33,281 bases of DNA from an uncultured Prevotella sp. (GTDB lineage: Bacteria; Bacteroidota; Bacteroidia; Bacteroidales; Bacteroidaceae): assembly GCA_934183135.1 (NCBI GenBank), contig CAKPRX010000016.1:1-33281 (forward strand), given 5' to 3'. This document shows, piece by piece, positions 24,809 through 33,248 of this stretch (position 1 is its first letter; each line of letters begins with the position of its first letter). The translations under genes and the position numbers were made by a program. The notes below the pieces were generated by a model. The model worked only from the letters and a program-made list of their open reading frames with translations. It was not told the origin of the DNA and did no database searches.

Positions 24809-24996
24809 CAAAGCAACTGAAGTACGAGGATGCGATGCGGCAGTTAGAGACTATCGTAGCGCAGATGGAAAGGGGCGAGCTGGACATAGACTCGCTCGCT
24901 CAGCAGCTTACCACGGCTAAGAAGCTGATAGCGCTGTGCGAGGCCAAGTTGACAGCCACAGATACCAAAATCAAGAAAATGTTGGCCGAAAAGTAA
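24805..24996 (+). CDS. xseB: Exodeoxyribonuclease VII small subunit
   Basis: The 63-residue helical protein has the standard XseB pattern: KYEDAMRQLETIVAQMERGELDIDSL and a second helix ending in lysines. It binds XseA in multiple copies. ATG 24805 overlaps the xseA stop (ATGA), the usual coupling for this pair. The upstream in-frame extension to 24706 lies inside xseA and is not XseB-like. Confidence 0.93.
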   Translation: MTKQLKYEDAMRQLETIVAQMERGELDIDSLAQQLTTAKKLIALCEAKLTATDTKIKKMLAEK

Positions 24997-25013
24997 GATT
25001 TGCTAACTAATGG

Positions 25014-25044
25014 TTGGCAAAAAGATAAATAATGCTTACTTTTG
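25014..25044 (+). promoter_or_regulatory. ilvE promoter
   Basis: TTG (25014-25016), a 20-base spacer and TACTTTTG (25037-25044) give a well-placed promoter. The box lies downstream of the earliest in-frame ATG (25032), which helps settle the ilvE start at 25086. Confidence 0.75.
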
Positions 25045-25085
25045 CATCAACAAACAATGTTACTGTTATAACAAAGGTATTAGTT

Positions 25086-26102
25086 ATGAAAAATATTGAT
25101 TGGGCTAATCTCAAGTTCGGTTACATGAAGACCGACTACAACGTGCGTTGCTATTACCGCAACGGCAAGTGGGGCGAAATAGAAGTCTGCTCCGACGAAA
25201 ATATCAACCTCTCCATGGCTGCCACCTGTCTGCACTACGGCCAGGAAGCTTTCGAGGGCCTCAAGGCTTATCGTTGTCCCGACGGCAAGGTGCGTGTGTT
25301 CCGCATGGACGAGAACGCGGCCCGTCTGCAGAGTACCTGCCGGGGCATCATGATGCCCGAGGTGCCCACCGAGATGTTCGAGGAGATGGTAACCAGGGTG
25401 GTGCGTCTCAACCAGGAGTACATTCCTACCTACGAGAGCGGCGCCACGCTTTATATAAGGCCCTTGCTGATCGGTACATCGGCTCAGGTGGGCGTACATC
25501 CGGCTTCGGAGTACATGTTCCTCATCTTTGTAACGCCCGTGGGCCCCTACTTCAAGGGCGGGTTCTCTGCCAATCCCTACGTCATCATCCGCGACTACGA
25601 TAGGGCGGCTCCCTTAGGCACCGGAATATACAAGGTGGGCGGAAACTACGCCGCCTCGCTCAGGGCCAATAACTTTGCCCACGAGAAGGGCTACGCCTCT
25701 GAGTTCTATTTGGACGCCAAGGAGAAAAAGTATATGGATGAGTGTGGCGCAGCCAACTTCTTCGGCATCAAGGACAACACCTACATCACGCCGAAGTCTT
25801 CCAGCATCCTGCCGTCTATCACCAACAAGAGCCTGATGCAGATTGCCGAAGACCTGGGCATGAAGGTAGAGCGCCGGCAGATACCTGAGGAAGAGCTGGC
25901 CACCTTTGAGGAGGCCGGAGCCTGCGGCACGGCTGCCGTCATATCGCCCATCTCGTATATCGACGACCTGGACACCGGTGCCCATTACAGTTACGGCGAT
26001 AAACCGGGCCCCTGGTCCGAGAAACTGTACAACACGCTGCGTGGCATCCAGTATGGCACCGTTGAGGACAAGCACGGCTGGACCCGTGTGGTCATCGGCT
26101 GA
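25086..26102 (+). CDS. ilvE: Branched-chain amino acid aminotransferase
   Basis: This 338-residue PLP enzyme transfers amino groups between glutamate and the keto acids of valine, leucine and isoleucine. The cofactor lysine is K183 in GTGIYKVGGNYAAS. Other family segments are HYGQEAFEGLKAYR, DENAARLQSTCRG, LYIRPLLIGT and EEAGACGTAAVISPI. ATG 25086 (MKNIDW) is chosen because the -7 box at 25037-25044 falls inside the longer open frame. It has its own promoter and a strong terminator, so it is a single-gene unit. Confidence 0.95.
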   Translation: MKNIDWANLKFGYMKTDYNVRCYYRNGKWGEIEVCSDENINLSMAATCLHYGQEAFEGLKAYRCPDGKVRVFRMDENAARLQSTCRGIMMPEVPTEMFEEMVTRVVRLNQEYIPTYESGATLYIRPLLIGTSAQVGVHPASEYMFLIFVTPVGPYFKGGFSANPYVIIRDYDRAAPLGTGIYKVGGNYAASLRANNFAHEKGYASEFYLDAKEKKYMDECGAANFFGIKDNTYITPKSSSILPSITNKSLMQIAEDLGMKVERRQIPEEELATFEEAGACGTAAVISPISYIDDLDTGAHYSYGDKPGPWSEKLYNTLRGIQYGTVEDKHGWTRVVIG

Positions 26103-26141
26103 TACAGCGATAACAAGATATAGTACGGAAGTATATATATC

Positions 26142-26172
26142 AACAGCGCAGGCCCTCAGGGTCTGCGCTGTT
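26142..26172. terminator. Terminator after ilvE
   Basis: Bases 26142-26155 pair with 26159-26172 (14 bp, one G/T wobble, loop TCA). It lies between the stops of ilvE and the convergent barrel gene. A T-run is weak, so efficiency is uncertain. Confidence 0.65.
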
Positions 26173-26251
26173 ATTGTATGTAGCGAGTAATAAACTCCTT
26201 TGTTATGCTTTGCTATATGCTATACATCCGCCGTCACAGCTGTTTGAATCT

Positions 26252-28552
26252 TTATTGTTGTTTTGTAACAATGTCGTCGTTAACGATGCCTGATACGGAC
26301 TTGCGTTGTTGGAACCTCTTGCCCCAATTCCATGTTACAGTGAAAGTGATGTTATTGGCGTAAGACTTCTGGAACGTGCGCTGATACATATCACGGAAGT
26401 GATAGCTATTATGCGATGTGTAGAAATAAACCAAAGCATTGGTAAAACTAAGCCTGAAGTTCAGCTGGTCATTACAGGCACTTTTTGCAACTGAGACAAA
26501 AAGATTCGGGTTCTGAACGTGTGTATAGCTGAGGTCATAAGTCTTAGGAGTAAAGCTGGCGCTCATAGAGTACATCCACTTCTTAGTGCTAAGATAGCTT
26601 GTATTGATGGTAGCTGAATACCCCCAACCCTTAGAGGGGATGATTAGCGTGTTAGGAACCAACTCTGGTTTGATAGCGTATTTCTTGTAAAACCCTTTGA
26701 AGTTTACTGAGATATTCATGCGGTTCTTACATAATCTATCCATTAGATATGCAGATAAGGAAACTTCATCACACTTGCCAATGTTTTCGTATGTGCTGAC
26801 ATTGTAGTTCTCTGGAGTTATAAATATCTGGTCTATAATATTAGAAGTGTGTATATAGTTTGCGGTTGTTATGAAATACGCTTTTTTAATCTGTTTCCGG
26901 TATGAAATGGATACGTTATCGCTGGCCTGGGCACGCAGTGCCTTGTTGCCGACTACTGTATTGTACACATTCTGAAACAGAGAGTCGGTATTGAGGTAGT
27001 CTATACTTGGCCGGGTTGTCTTGCGCTGATATGAGGCTGACATATTTCCTTTTTTCCCCATGTTGTAGTTTAGCCGCAATGATGGCTGGAAGTAAAAGGT
27101 ACGTTTGTCAGTTTGATTGTCACTTTCACCCTTTAGTATGAGATAGGTAGAAAAAGCCTTCCCGTATGAGTGATAGTCTGTAAGATACACTTGCTGTACC
27201 GAATAGCTGTTGCGGCCATTCGTGTAAGACATATTTTGCCTGTAGGTGTTGCGGAGGCCAAATGTAACATCGTGCAAGCCTCCCCATAGCTTTAGCCGGC
27301 TTTCGATATTGGCTTCTCCAGTATATTCGCGCATGGCTGCTTTATAGTCATAGTCAGGGAGATGGTCGTAAACATACTTGTCCCTGTAATAATAGAAGTT
27401 TCCCTTGATATTTATCTTATTGCGGTCGTTTATAGCATAACTACCATTAGCATAACTGCCGTAAGCCTCGAGTGTCTCTTTGTATTCGCGTTGTGTCCTT
27501 TCACTCTTGGTGTCATTTATGAGTTCTGCTGCTTTGGTGGGATACCCAGCGTGGTAGCCACCAAACGACATGGTGATTTTTTTGGTGGGATACCAGCTAA
27601 AAGAGAGACTTTCTGATTGTTGCTTGATATGGACATCTCTTTGGATATTCATTTCCTGGGGTTGGCTGTGTGGCTGGGCTGATATGCGTAGGACATCAGT
27701 ATAAGATTTTTGGTTATGTTGGTTATAGGTTATGGAAGCATTAATGTCCCAATGCTTGTTCTGAAAGGAAAAATGGTCAAAAGTTCCCCATAAAGACCGT
27801 ATCATACCGCCTGTAGCAGAGATACTGCCATATATTTTAGGTTGCTCATGCCGTTTCTTGATAATATTTATTTCTCCAGCATAGCGTTCGTTGTCATCCT
27901 TTGTTATCTCCCGTACTTCTATTTTCTCAATGTCATGTGCATAAAGTGCCTTTAGCTCGTCAGTGCTGGCATTAATACCATTTATCTTTATTCGGGTCTG
28001 CTGGTTTTTACCTGCTAAGGAGAAATTGTCGTTAAAGGCTACTACGCCAGGTAAGAAAGCAAGTGCTTTGTTTGCCCGTGTTGTTTTCAGGAGTCCGCGC
28101 ATGTCTATAGTGTACACAGATTTCTCTGCGTCGTTTTTGGCTATAGGACGGTAAGCTATCACTTCAACCTCTTTGACCTTTTGTACCTTGTCGCGAAGGG
28201 TCAACTGGATGATACTATCGGTGCCAAAATTCTTTATGGGTAAAATGGTATCAAGGTTTTCATAGAATTTGCTTTTAATCGTTACCGCAATGTTCTCACA
28301 AGTAGCGTCCTTGCCCGAATAGTTTATTACGGCCATTCCTTTGGCATCGGTTTTTACTCCTTTGGTAACTCCGCAGTAATTGGCTTTTAGCGCAATGCCC
28401 TGCAGGGCCACTCCTTGTTGGCTTATGACCTGAAATGCCATACGCGTCTGGGCATTAGCAGGTGTACAGAGCGCCATTAACGCACAAAGCCATCCCCATT
28501 TAAGGGAGTGGCTTATGCGAAAAGAGTTTGTTAGTGTACGAATTCTATCCAT
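26252..28552 (-). CDS. Outer-membrane beta-barrel protein (TonB-receptor-like, OMP_b-brl_3 type)
   Basis: The 766-residue protein has a signal peptide (about 1-34, ending ANA). A carboxypeptidase-regulatory-like domain (about 38-118), a plug-like domain (about 135-235; AFLPGVVAFNDNFSLAGKNQQTRIKINGINAS) and a long beta-barrel rich in Y/N/S/K follow. The features match the outer-membrane barrel families of Bacteroidetes that lack a clear SusC N-terminal box; TonB dependence is likely but the TonB box is not visible. The codons are AT-richer than those of flanking genes. It overlaps the small peptide gene by 22 bases, suggesting joint translation. The ligand is unknown. Confidence 0.8.
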   Translation of the reverse strand: MDRIRTLTNSFRISHSLKWGWLCALMALCTPANAQTRMAFQVISQQGVALQGIALKANYCGVTKGVKTDAKGMAVINYSGKDATCENIAVTIKSKFYENLDTILPIKNFGTDSIIQLTLRDKVQKVKEVEVIAYRPIAKNDAEKSVYTIDMRGLLKTTRANKALAFLPGVVAFNDNFSLAGKNQQTRIKINGINASTDELKALYAHDIEKIEVREITKDDNERYAGEINIIKKRHEQPKIYGSISATGGMIRSLWGTFDHFSFQNKHWDINASITYNQHNQKSYTDVLRISAQPHSQPQEMNIQRDVHIKQQSESLSFSWYPTKKITMSFGGYHAGYPTKAAELINDTKSERTQREYKETLEAYGSYANGSYAINDRNKINIKGNFYYYRDKYVYDHLPDYDYKAAMREYTGEANIESRLKLWGGLHDVTFGLRNTYRQNMSYTNGRNSYSVQQVYLTDYHSYGKAFSTYLILKGESDNQTDKRTFYFQPSLRLNYNMGKKGNMSASYQRKTTRPSIDYLNTDSLFQNVYNTVVGNKALRAQASDNVSISYRKQIKKAYFITTANYIHTSNIIDQIFITPENYNVSTYENIGKCDEVSLSAYLMDRLCKNRMNISVNFKGFYKKYAIKPELVPNTLIIPSKGWGYSATINTSYLSTKKWMYSMSASFTPKTYDLSYTHVQNPNLFVSVAKSACNDQLNFRLSFTNALVYFYTSHNSYHFRDMYQRTFQKSYANNITFTVTWNWGKRFQQRKSVSGIVNDDIVTKQQ

Positions 28553-28773
28553 GTGCCTATATAAGTTTCGTTGCCTCTAAGAAAGCAAGTTCCGATATTT
28601 CCATCACATTTCCCCAAAGTGTCAAGACGCGTTGTAGATATTTGTTTTAATTGTAAATCTGTCATTGGTCTTGTTGCCCTTTTGGTACTAATGGCATCTG
28701 ATGTTTGTGTTGTGCATACGAGGGTGACAGCAATGCCACATGCGATAGCTAAAAGTTTTAATTTTGTTTTCAT
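28531..28773 (-). CDS. Small exported protein with two cysteines (NVEALA-like layout)
   Basis: The 80-residue protein starts MKTKLKLLAIACG with a signal peptide or N-terminal span (to about residue 24). After a basic linker comes MTDLQLKQIS, in the place where NVEALA-family peptides have a similar short motif, then a C-terminal part with KCDGNIGTCF, two cysteines six residues apart. A short C-terminal IGTWIEFVH follows. I infer a NVEALA-like secreted peptide from layout only; the NVEALA motif itself is absent. It is upstream of the barrel gene, overlapping it, and divergent from a MauE-like redox gene, so disulphide formation between its cysteines is plausible. Confidence 0.65.
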   Translation of the reverse strand: MKTKLKLLAIACGIAVTLVCTTQTSDAISTKRATRPMTDLQLKQISTTRLDTLGKCDGNIGTCFLRGNETYIGTWIEFVH

Positions 28774-28800
28774 GTTTGTAATGTTTAGTGATAGATGGGC

Positions 28801-28808
28801 CAAATATA
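28801..28808 (-). promoter_or_regulatory. -7 box of the small-peptide/barrel pair
   Basis: TATATTTG reads on the minus strand 28 bases before the peptide start. No good -33 is visible in this AT-rich stretch. Confidence 0.5.
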
Positions 28809-28904
28809 CGAAATAATAATGTAATATAAAAGATATTTGTCTGCGATTTCCTTATCTTTAACTTTTATTAATATGCCTTGTGGTGAATTTGTTGTAAAAG
28901 TCTA

Positions 28905-28912
28905 TAATTTTG
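28905..28912 (+). promoter_or_regulatory. -7 box of the MauE-like pair
   Basis: TAATTTTG lies 42 bases before the start. Candidate -33 elements (TTG 28878-28880 or TTTG 28888-28891) have non-standard spacing. Confidence 0.5.
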
Positions 28913-28953
28913 TAGTCATAAACAAATGATATAAAGAAATAGAGATAAAAATA

Positions 28954-29382
28954 ATGATTGGTAACAGATGTGCCAAAAAATGGCTAAGACAGTTGGGGTT
29001 AGCGCTTATACTAATGTTTTTGACATATACGTCATTTAGCAAAATGACAAATATGCAGTCGTTCTTGCTAAATATAGCTAAGACGGGAGTTTTTAGTGGA
29101 ATTTTCGTGGACATTGTCGCATATAGTGCTATTGCCGCTGAGGTGCTAAACATCATTTTGATAGTAATTAAGGAGAGGCTGGGCTTGCTTTTTTGTTTAG
29201 GAATGATGCTGGCTTTCTCTCTATATATATTATATTTATATGTCTATGGACTTTATGAGATATGTGGTTGCGGAGGTATCCTTAATGGGCTTGCTTTTCA
29301 TTGGCATATTTTAATAAATGGATGTATTATATTACTTGTTTGTTATTTACTATATGGGTGTAAAGATGGAAAGAAAGCATAG
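28954..29382 (+). CDS. MauE/DoxX-like redox-associated membrane protein
   Basis: The 142-residue protein has four predicted membrane spans. The segment ICGCGGILNGLAFHWHILING, with a CxC pair facing a membrane edge, is typical of MauE-like proteins. MauE is needed for disulphide maturation of methylamine dehydrogenase; related Bacteroidetes proteins accompany small secreted peptides and propeller lipoproteins. Role in thiol redox of the island's peptide is inferred. The DNA is markedly AT-rich compared with the rest of the window. It overlaps the next gene by 17 bases. Confidence 0.75.
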   Translation: MIGNRCAKKWLRQLGLALILMFLTYTSFSKMTNMQSFLLNIAKTGVFSGIFVDIVAYSAIAAEVLNIILIVIKERLGLLFCLGMMLAFSLYILYLYVYGLYEICGCGGILNGLAFHWHILINGCIILLVCYLLYGCKDGKKA

Positions 29383-30184
29383 GGATATTTATTTGGGCGT
29401 ATTGATAATTTGTATTACATTTATTGTCATTGCCGGTTTCTTATTATCTAAAGAAGTTGTAAAGAGACATACTTTATACTATTTTACCCGGATTTATAAA
29501 ACAGAAACCGTGAAGACTTCACTAATTACTCCAAGAAAGGAAGTGTCAGTGGTGACTTCAAAAACTAAAAGTGCTAATATCATAGATTCCGTGTATTTGG
29601 ATTCTAAATGGATGCTGTCTTTTGAAGCCATAACAGCTGATAAAGGATCTTTTTTCGCTTTTTTTGTTTCTTCTGTTGATGGACTAAATAGAAAAAGAAG
29701 GTGTGTTTATAAGCTCCCATTTGCAGATAAATATGAAAATATGTATGAACGTAGTATGGCTTATTATGGAACATTCCTTAGAGCTTATAAAAACATTACT
29801 TTTACATTTGCTCATCTTCCATATATTGTGGTTTTTACAGGAGAGGGTTGTCCCCTTACGATTATAAAGACAAAGGATGGGGTCCCAAATCCTGTTATAA
29901 TACAATATAAAGATTATTATCTGTATAAGCGTGGAGAAACTTTTAGTTCTAATATAAGTGCTTATGTGAAAAAAGATAATGTGTATGTATTTTCTTATCG
30001 TATACCTACAGATAGTAAACAATTTATTGCTGATGTATATGATTTGGGAACAAAAAAATATAAGTACAGTTTGAATGTCTATAATGAAAATTCTGAAAAT
30101 AATATAGATATAAAACGGTTTCATGCTGATAGCCTGTCTGTTTGCTTGGAAACGAAAAAAGGATATTATCAATTAATTAATTAG
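29366..30184 (+). CDS. Membrane-anchored periplasmic protein, short propeller-like
   Basis: The 272-residue protein has one N-terminal span (about 9-30, [20 protein letters not shown]) and a periplasmic beta-rich region. Repeating segments such as [34 protein letters not shown] look like blades of the 6-bladed-propeller (BF3164-like) proteins seen beside MauE-like and NVEALA genes. It is shorter than those, so the match is tentative. Start ATG 29366 overlaps the MauE-like gene; the open frame extends to 29318 inside it. It is the most AT-rich gene in the window, suggesting recent transfer. A cysteine in TGEGCPLTI could pair with the MauE-like partner. Confidence 0.6.
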   Translation: MERKHRDIYLGVLIICITFIVIAGFLLSKEVVKRHTLYYFTRIYKTETVKTSLITPRKEVSVVTSKTKSANIIDSVYLDSKWMLSFEAITADKGSFFAFFVSSVDGLNRKRRCVYKLPFADKYENMYERSMAYYGTFLRAYKNITFTFAHLPYIVVFTGEGCPLTIIKTKDGVPNPVIIQYKDYYLYKRGETFSSNISAYVKKDNVYVFSYRIPTDSKQFIADVYDLGTKKYKYSLNVYNENSENNIDIKRFHADSLSVCLETKKGYYQLIN

Positions 30185-30217
30185 TTGGTATCAGCCACAC
30201 TTCCCGGGCCATTTCTG

Positions 30218-30247
30218 TTGTTTTAAAGAGTAAAATGTGTAATTTTG
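30218..30247 (+). promoter_or_regulatory. trmB promoter
   Basis: TTG (30218-30220), a 19-base spacer and TAATTTTG (30240-30247) precede the start at 30262 by 14 bases. The box overlaps the longer open-frame start (30235), which rules that start out. Confidence 0.75.
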
Positions 30248-30261
30248 CAACAAAAACAAGA

Positions 30262-31023
30262 ATGGGCAAGGGTAAACTGGCTAAATTTGCAGATATGGAT
30301 AGATTTGAGAACGTGTTTCAGTACCCGTTCTCGATAGTAGATAATGTGCCATTTGACATGAGGGGCCACTGGCGGGATATGTATTTTAAGAACGCGAACC
30401 CCATAGTGCTCGAGCTGGGCTGCGGCAGGGGCGAGTACACGGTGGGCCTGGCGCGCAAGAACCCCGATATGAACTTCATAGGCGTGGACATCAAGGGCGC
30501 GCGTATGTGGACGGGCGCCAAGCAGGCTCTGGACGAGGGGCTGACCAACGTGGCCTTTCTGCGAACCAACATAGAGATTATAGACCGCTTCTTTGGCCCC
30601 GACGAGGTGCAGCAGATATGGCTCACGTTCTCTGACCCGCAGATGAAGCATGTCCGCAAGCGGCTAACGAGTACCACCTTCCTGGCGCGGTACCGCCACT
30701 TCCTCGTAGACGGGGGCGCGGTACATGTCAAGACCGACTCCAACTTCCTGTACACCTACACCTCGTGTATGGCCGAGGCCAACCATCTGCCCGTGGCCGT
30801 GGCTACGGCCGACCTGTACCACACGGCGGGCATGGACGAGCGCTTGCTGAGCATACAGACCTACTATGAGTCTATGTGGATGGCCCGTGGCATAGCCATC
30901 AAGTACTTGCAGCTGGCCCTACCCCACGCGGGCGAGCTGGTGGAGCCCGAGGTAGACATACCGCTCGACGAGTATCGCAGCTATCACCGCGACAAGCGCA
31001 GCCCGAAGACCACGGGGCGCTGA
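30262..31023 (+). CDS. trmB: tRNA (guanine-46-N7)-methyltransferase
   Basis: The 253-residue SAM enzyme methylates G46 of tRNA. Motif I is [10 protein letters not shown], and [11 protein letters not shown] replaces the usual PDPWPKKRHHKR catalytic/RNA-binding stretch. This variant keeps the aspartate and the basic run. The C-terminal region (about 205-253) is an extension compared with the E. coli enzyme's length and ends in basic residues. The start follows from the promoter position. It stands alone with its own promoter and terminator, returning to GC-rich codon use right after the AT-rich island. Confidence 0.88.
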   Translation: MGKGKLAKFADMDRFENVFQYPFSIVDNVPFDMRGHWRDMYFKNANPIVLELGCGRGEYTVGLARKNPDMNFIGVDIKGARMWTGAKQALDEGLTNVAFLRTNIEIIDRFFGPDEVQQIWLTFSDPQMKHVRKRLTSTTFLARYRHFLVDGGAVHVKTDSNFLYTYTSCMAEANHLPVAVATADLYHTAGMDERLLSIQTYYESMWMARGIAIKYLQLALPHAGELVEPEVDIPLDEYRSYHRDKRSPKTTGR

Positions 31024-31045
31024 GCCCACCACTACCTATACACAG

Positions 31046-31090
31046 AACGCCGATGGGCGGCAACCGCGCAGGTTGCCGCCCATCGGCGTT
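31046..31090. terminator. Bidirectional terminator between trmB and the GH115-like gene
   Basis: A perfect 20-bp stem (31046-31065 with 31071-31090, loop GCGCA) sits between convergent stop codons. It is the strongest hairpin in the window. Adjacent T-rich sequence is short, so part of its effect may be a roadblock for both directions. Confidence 0.85.
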
Positions 31091-31106
31091 TATCGTGGCG
31101 ACATGG

Positions 31107-32951
31107 TCAGAGACGCTCGGGGTTGACAGGGAAGATGTAGAACGGGCGGATGGGGTCGTAGTCTACCATTATCTGGTCTATCACCACGGGGCTGCCCAGG
31201 GCCGTTATCTCTATGCTGTGGCTGTTGCGCGACAGGTTGACGGCTATCTCCTTGACCGTCTGCCCCCGCTTGCAGTCGGCCTGCCACTGAGCCGACCCGA
31301 GCCGGCCCTTGACAGAGAACTGCTGAGGCTTGCCCCCGTCGATGCGCACCTCGAAGCGTATGTCGCCATCGCCATATCCCTGGGTGGGGATGGCGGCTAT
31401 GCGTATCAGGGCATCGCCCTGGAGCTCGGAGTAGAACGAGTACGACAGCGTACCACCCTGCGGCACCCATACGGCACGCATGCTGTGTCCTAACATGGGC
31501 ACCGGTTCGGTTCCGGGCGATGCCTTGCGGTAGTGGCAGGCGTTGCGTGTCACGGTGTTGCCCGTGTCAAAGTCGAAGGGGATGGGTGCCGCACCCGAGT
31601 AGCGGCTTATGGCCTCCTTAGTCAGTTTGCCGGGAAAGGTGGGAGGCGTGGTGATGAGCTTGTTGTCGGCTATGTGGATGGTGTGGGCCCACTTGTCGTC
31701 GGCCATGTGTATGAACCGGCGGTTAAGGGAGTCCAGCTGCTGATGGGCGTTCCAACTTCTGACCGCCGAGACGAGTGCCTCCTCGTCGTGGACAAACGAC
31801 TGCGGCCTGCCGATGTGCTGCGCCTCCTGGGCCTGTAGCTGCTTGGTGGCCATGAGGGCCGCGGCCCTTACCGGGTACTCTGCCAGGGCAAAGAAGGCAT
31901 CGCGCCGATAGTCGGGCACGTATGGGGCGATGGCCGGGAGCGCCTTTACCAGGTCATTGTAGTTGTCCAGGTAGCGTTCCAGCTCATTGCCAAAGGCATC
32001 GGCCATCAGCTCTACATCCATCTGCTCTGGCTTGCGTATCCCCGTCAGATGATAGTACTCTGTGAGTACCGGCAGCAGGCGCGCGGCAGCCTCGGAGCCC
32101 ACCTGCTGGCACAGCCAGCTATGAAAATGGTCAGTCAGGTTACTGCCGTTGACATAACCTATGTTCCAGGCCATATCCATAAAGAGCGAGAGCTGGTAAG
32201 CCACCGTGCGCGGGTTGTCTACATTGGCCACCCACTGGTGGCGGGCGCCCTGGTTGTAAGCGCTCTTCATCTCGGCGTACACTAAGCCGGGCTGGGTACA
32301 GGGAATCCAACTGTCCATGATGTCCAGGCACTTGTTGCCATGGCCATCGCAGTCGGCGTGTCTGAGGATGTTGCCGCGCAGGCGCAGCAGGAGCTCGTGC
32401 AGACGGTGGCTGTCCAGCCCGTGACCATGAGCCACGAAGCCGCGCTGTGCTACCGACGGCCACTGGATGGTTACGTAGTCCTCGGACAGCCCCAGGTAGT
32501 GCCGGCGCTGTGGAGTAACGTCGGCCCACCAAGCCCAGGGCGACACGCCAGCCAGGCGCGACAGCTCCAGGATGCCATAGGCGGTGCCGTTGGCGTTGCT
32601 GCCCAGCACGACGATGTGGCCACCCTCGACGCTGATGCTGAAGGCATCGGGCTTGGCGATGATACGGTCGATGGGAACCTTGCGACGCTGCAGCCGGCGG
32701 AAGTCCTTGTCGTGCATCTTGTCCAACTCGAATATCTCGATGACGGCCCCGGCTCTCTGCTCGGCCCGGTGTCCCGTAACGGCCCTCATGTCATCGGCAA
32801 AGAGGCTGAGTGCCATCTCGACCGTAGCCGACTTCTTGCCCGTGAAGCTATAGGCCACGCTGCCGCGCCCATTGTACCACACAATGTCCTTGGCCAGCGC
32901 GCTGATGGCCATGGCCAGGCAGACACCTATTAACACTAATCTCCTAATCAT
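31107..32951 (-). CDS. GH115-like protein with shortened catalytic region
   Basis: The 614-residue protein has a signal peptide (1-20, ending SALA). Its N-terminal domain is characteristic of GH115 alpha-glucuronidases: NANGTAYGILELSRLAGVSP and WAWWADVTPQRR (about 120-150). GH115 proteins are usually 800-950 residues. Here LLRLRGNILRHAD (188-200) is followed only about 22 residues later by VYAEMKSAYNQGARHQWVANV (224-244), a part that normally comes well over 100 residues further on. The usual INDE motif after RG is replaced by QRGFVAHGHG. The C-terminal beta domain is present. It probably lacks glucuronidase activity or has been repurposed. Start ATG 32951 is chosen because a -7 box (32964-32957) lies just upstream. 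Confidence 0.75.
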   Translation of the reverse strand: MIRRLVLIGVCLAMAISALAKDIVWYNGRGSVAYSFTGKKSATVEMALSLFADDMRAVTGHRAEQRAGAVIEIFELDKMHDKDFRRLQRRKVPIDRIIAKPDAFSISVEGGHIVVLGSNANGTAYGILELSRLAGVSPWAWWADVTPQRRHYLGLSEDYVTIQWPSVAQRGFVAHGHGLDSHRLHELLLRLRGNILRHADCDGHGNKCLDIMDSWIPCTQPGLVYAEMKSAYNQGARHQWVANVDNPRTVAYQLSLFMDMAWNIGYVNGSNLTDHFHSWLCQQVGSEAAARLLPVLTEYYHLTGIRKPEQMDVELMADAFGNELERYLDNYNDLVKALPAIAPYVPDYRRDAFFALAEYPVRAAALMATKQLQAQEAQHIGRPQSFVHDEEALVSAVRSWNAHQQLDSLNRRFIHMADDKWAHTIHIADNKLITTPPTFPGKLTKEAISRYSGAAPIPFDFDTGNTVTRNACHYRKASPGTEPVPMLGHSMRAVWVPQGGTLSYSFYSELQGDALIRIAAIPTQGYGDGDIRFEVRIDGGKPQQFSVKGRLGSAQWQADCKRGQTVKEIAVNLSRNSHSIEITALGSPVVIDQIMVDYDPIRPFYIFPVNPERL

Positions 32952-32956
32952 ATTTA

Positions 32957-33200
32957 CAAAGGTAGTGCAAGCCGAAGACAATGCAAAGAAAAATGCGTAG
33001 TATTTTTCTAATTACATTGTTGAGGCGCGGCCTGGCTTCTATAAAGGTAGTGCAAGCCGAAGACAATGCAAAGAAAAATACCGAGTATTTTTCTAATTGC
33101 ATTGTTGAGGCGCAGCCTGGCTTCTATAAAGGTAGTGCAAGCCGAGCGAAATACAAAACAAATCCGTTTGTTTTTATTTCCGAGGCGCCGCTCCTGTATG
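32957..33200 (-). repeat. 85-bp tandem repeats carrying promoter boxes
   Basis: Three units begin at 32958, 33043 and 33128 with an exact 85-base period. Each starts, on the minus strand, with a -7 box: TACCTTTG (32964-32957) then TACCTTTA (33049-33042 and 33134-33127). All point to the GH115-like gene. Each unit contains a hairpin: 32978-33020, 33063-33105 and 33148-33180. The first two hairpins are near-identical; the third has a different sequence but the same shape. A TTTG 19 bases before the first box completes a promoter. Confidence 0.85.
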
Positions 33201-33248
33201 CAGATGCTGGCTTCCTGCCCACTAACGCTAACTTGCAATTCTCTGCCC

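Noticed and set aside
25032..25085. Longer ilvE start at 25032
   Set aside because: The -7 box at 25037-25044 lies within it, so this ATG would not be in the transcript.
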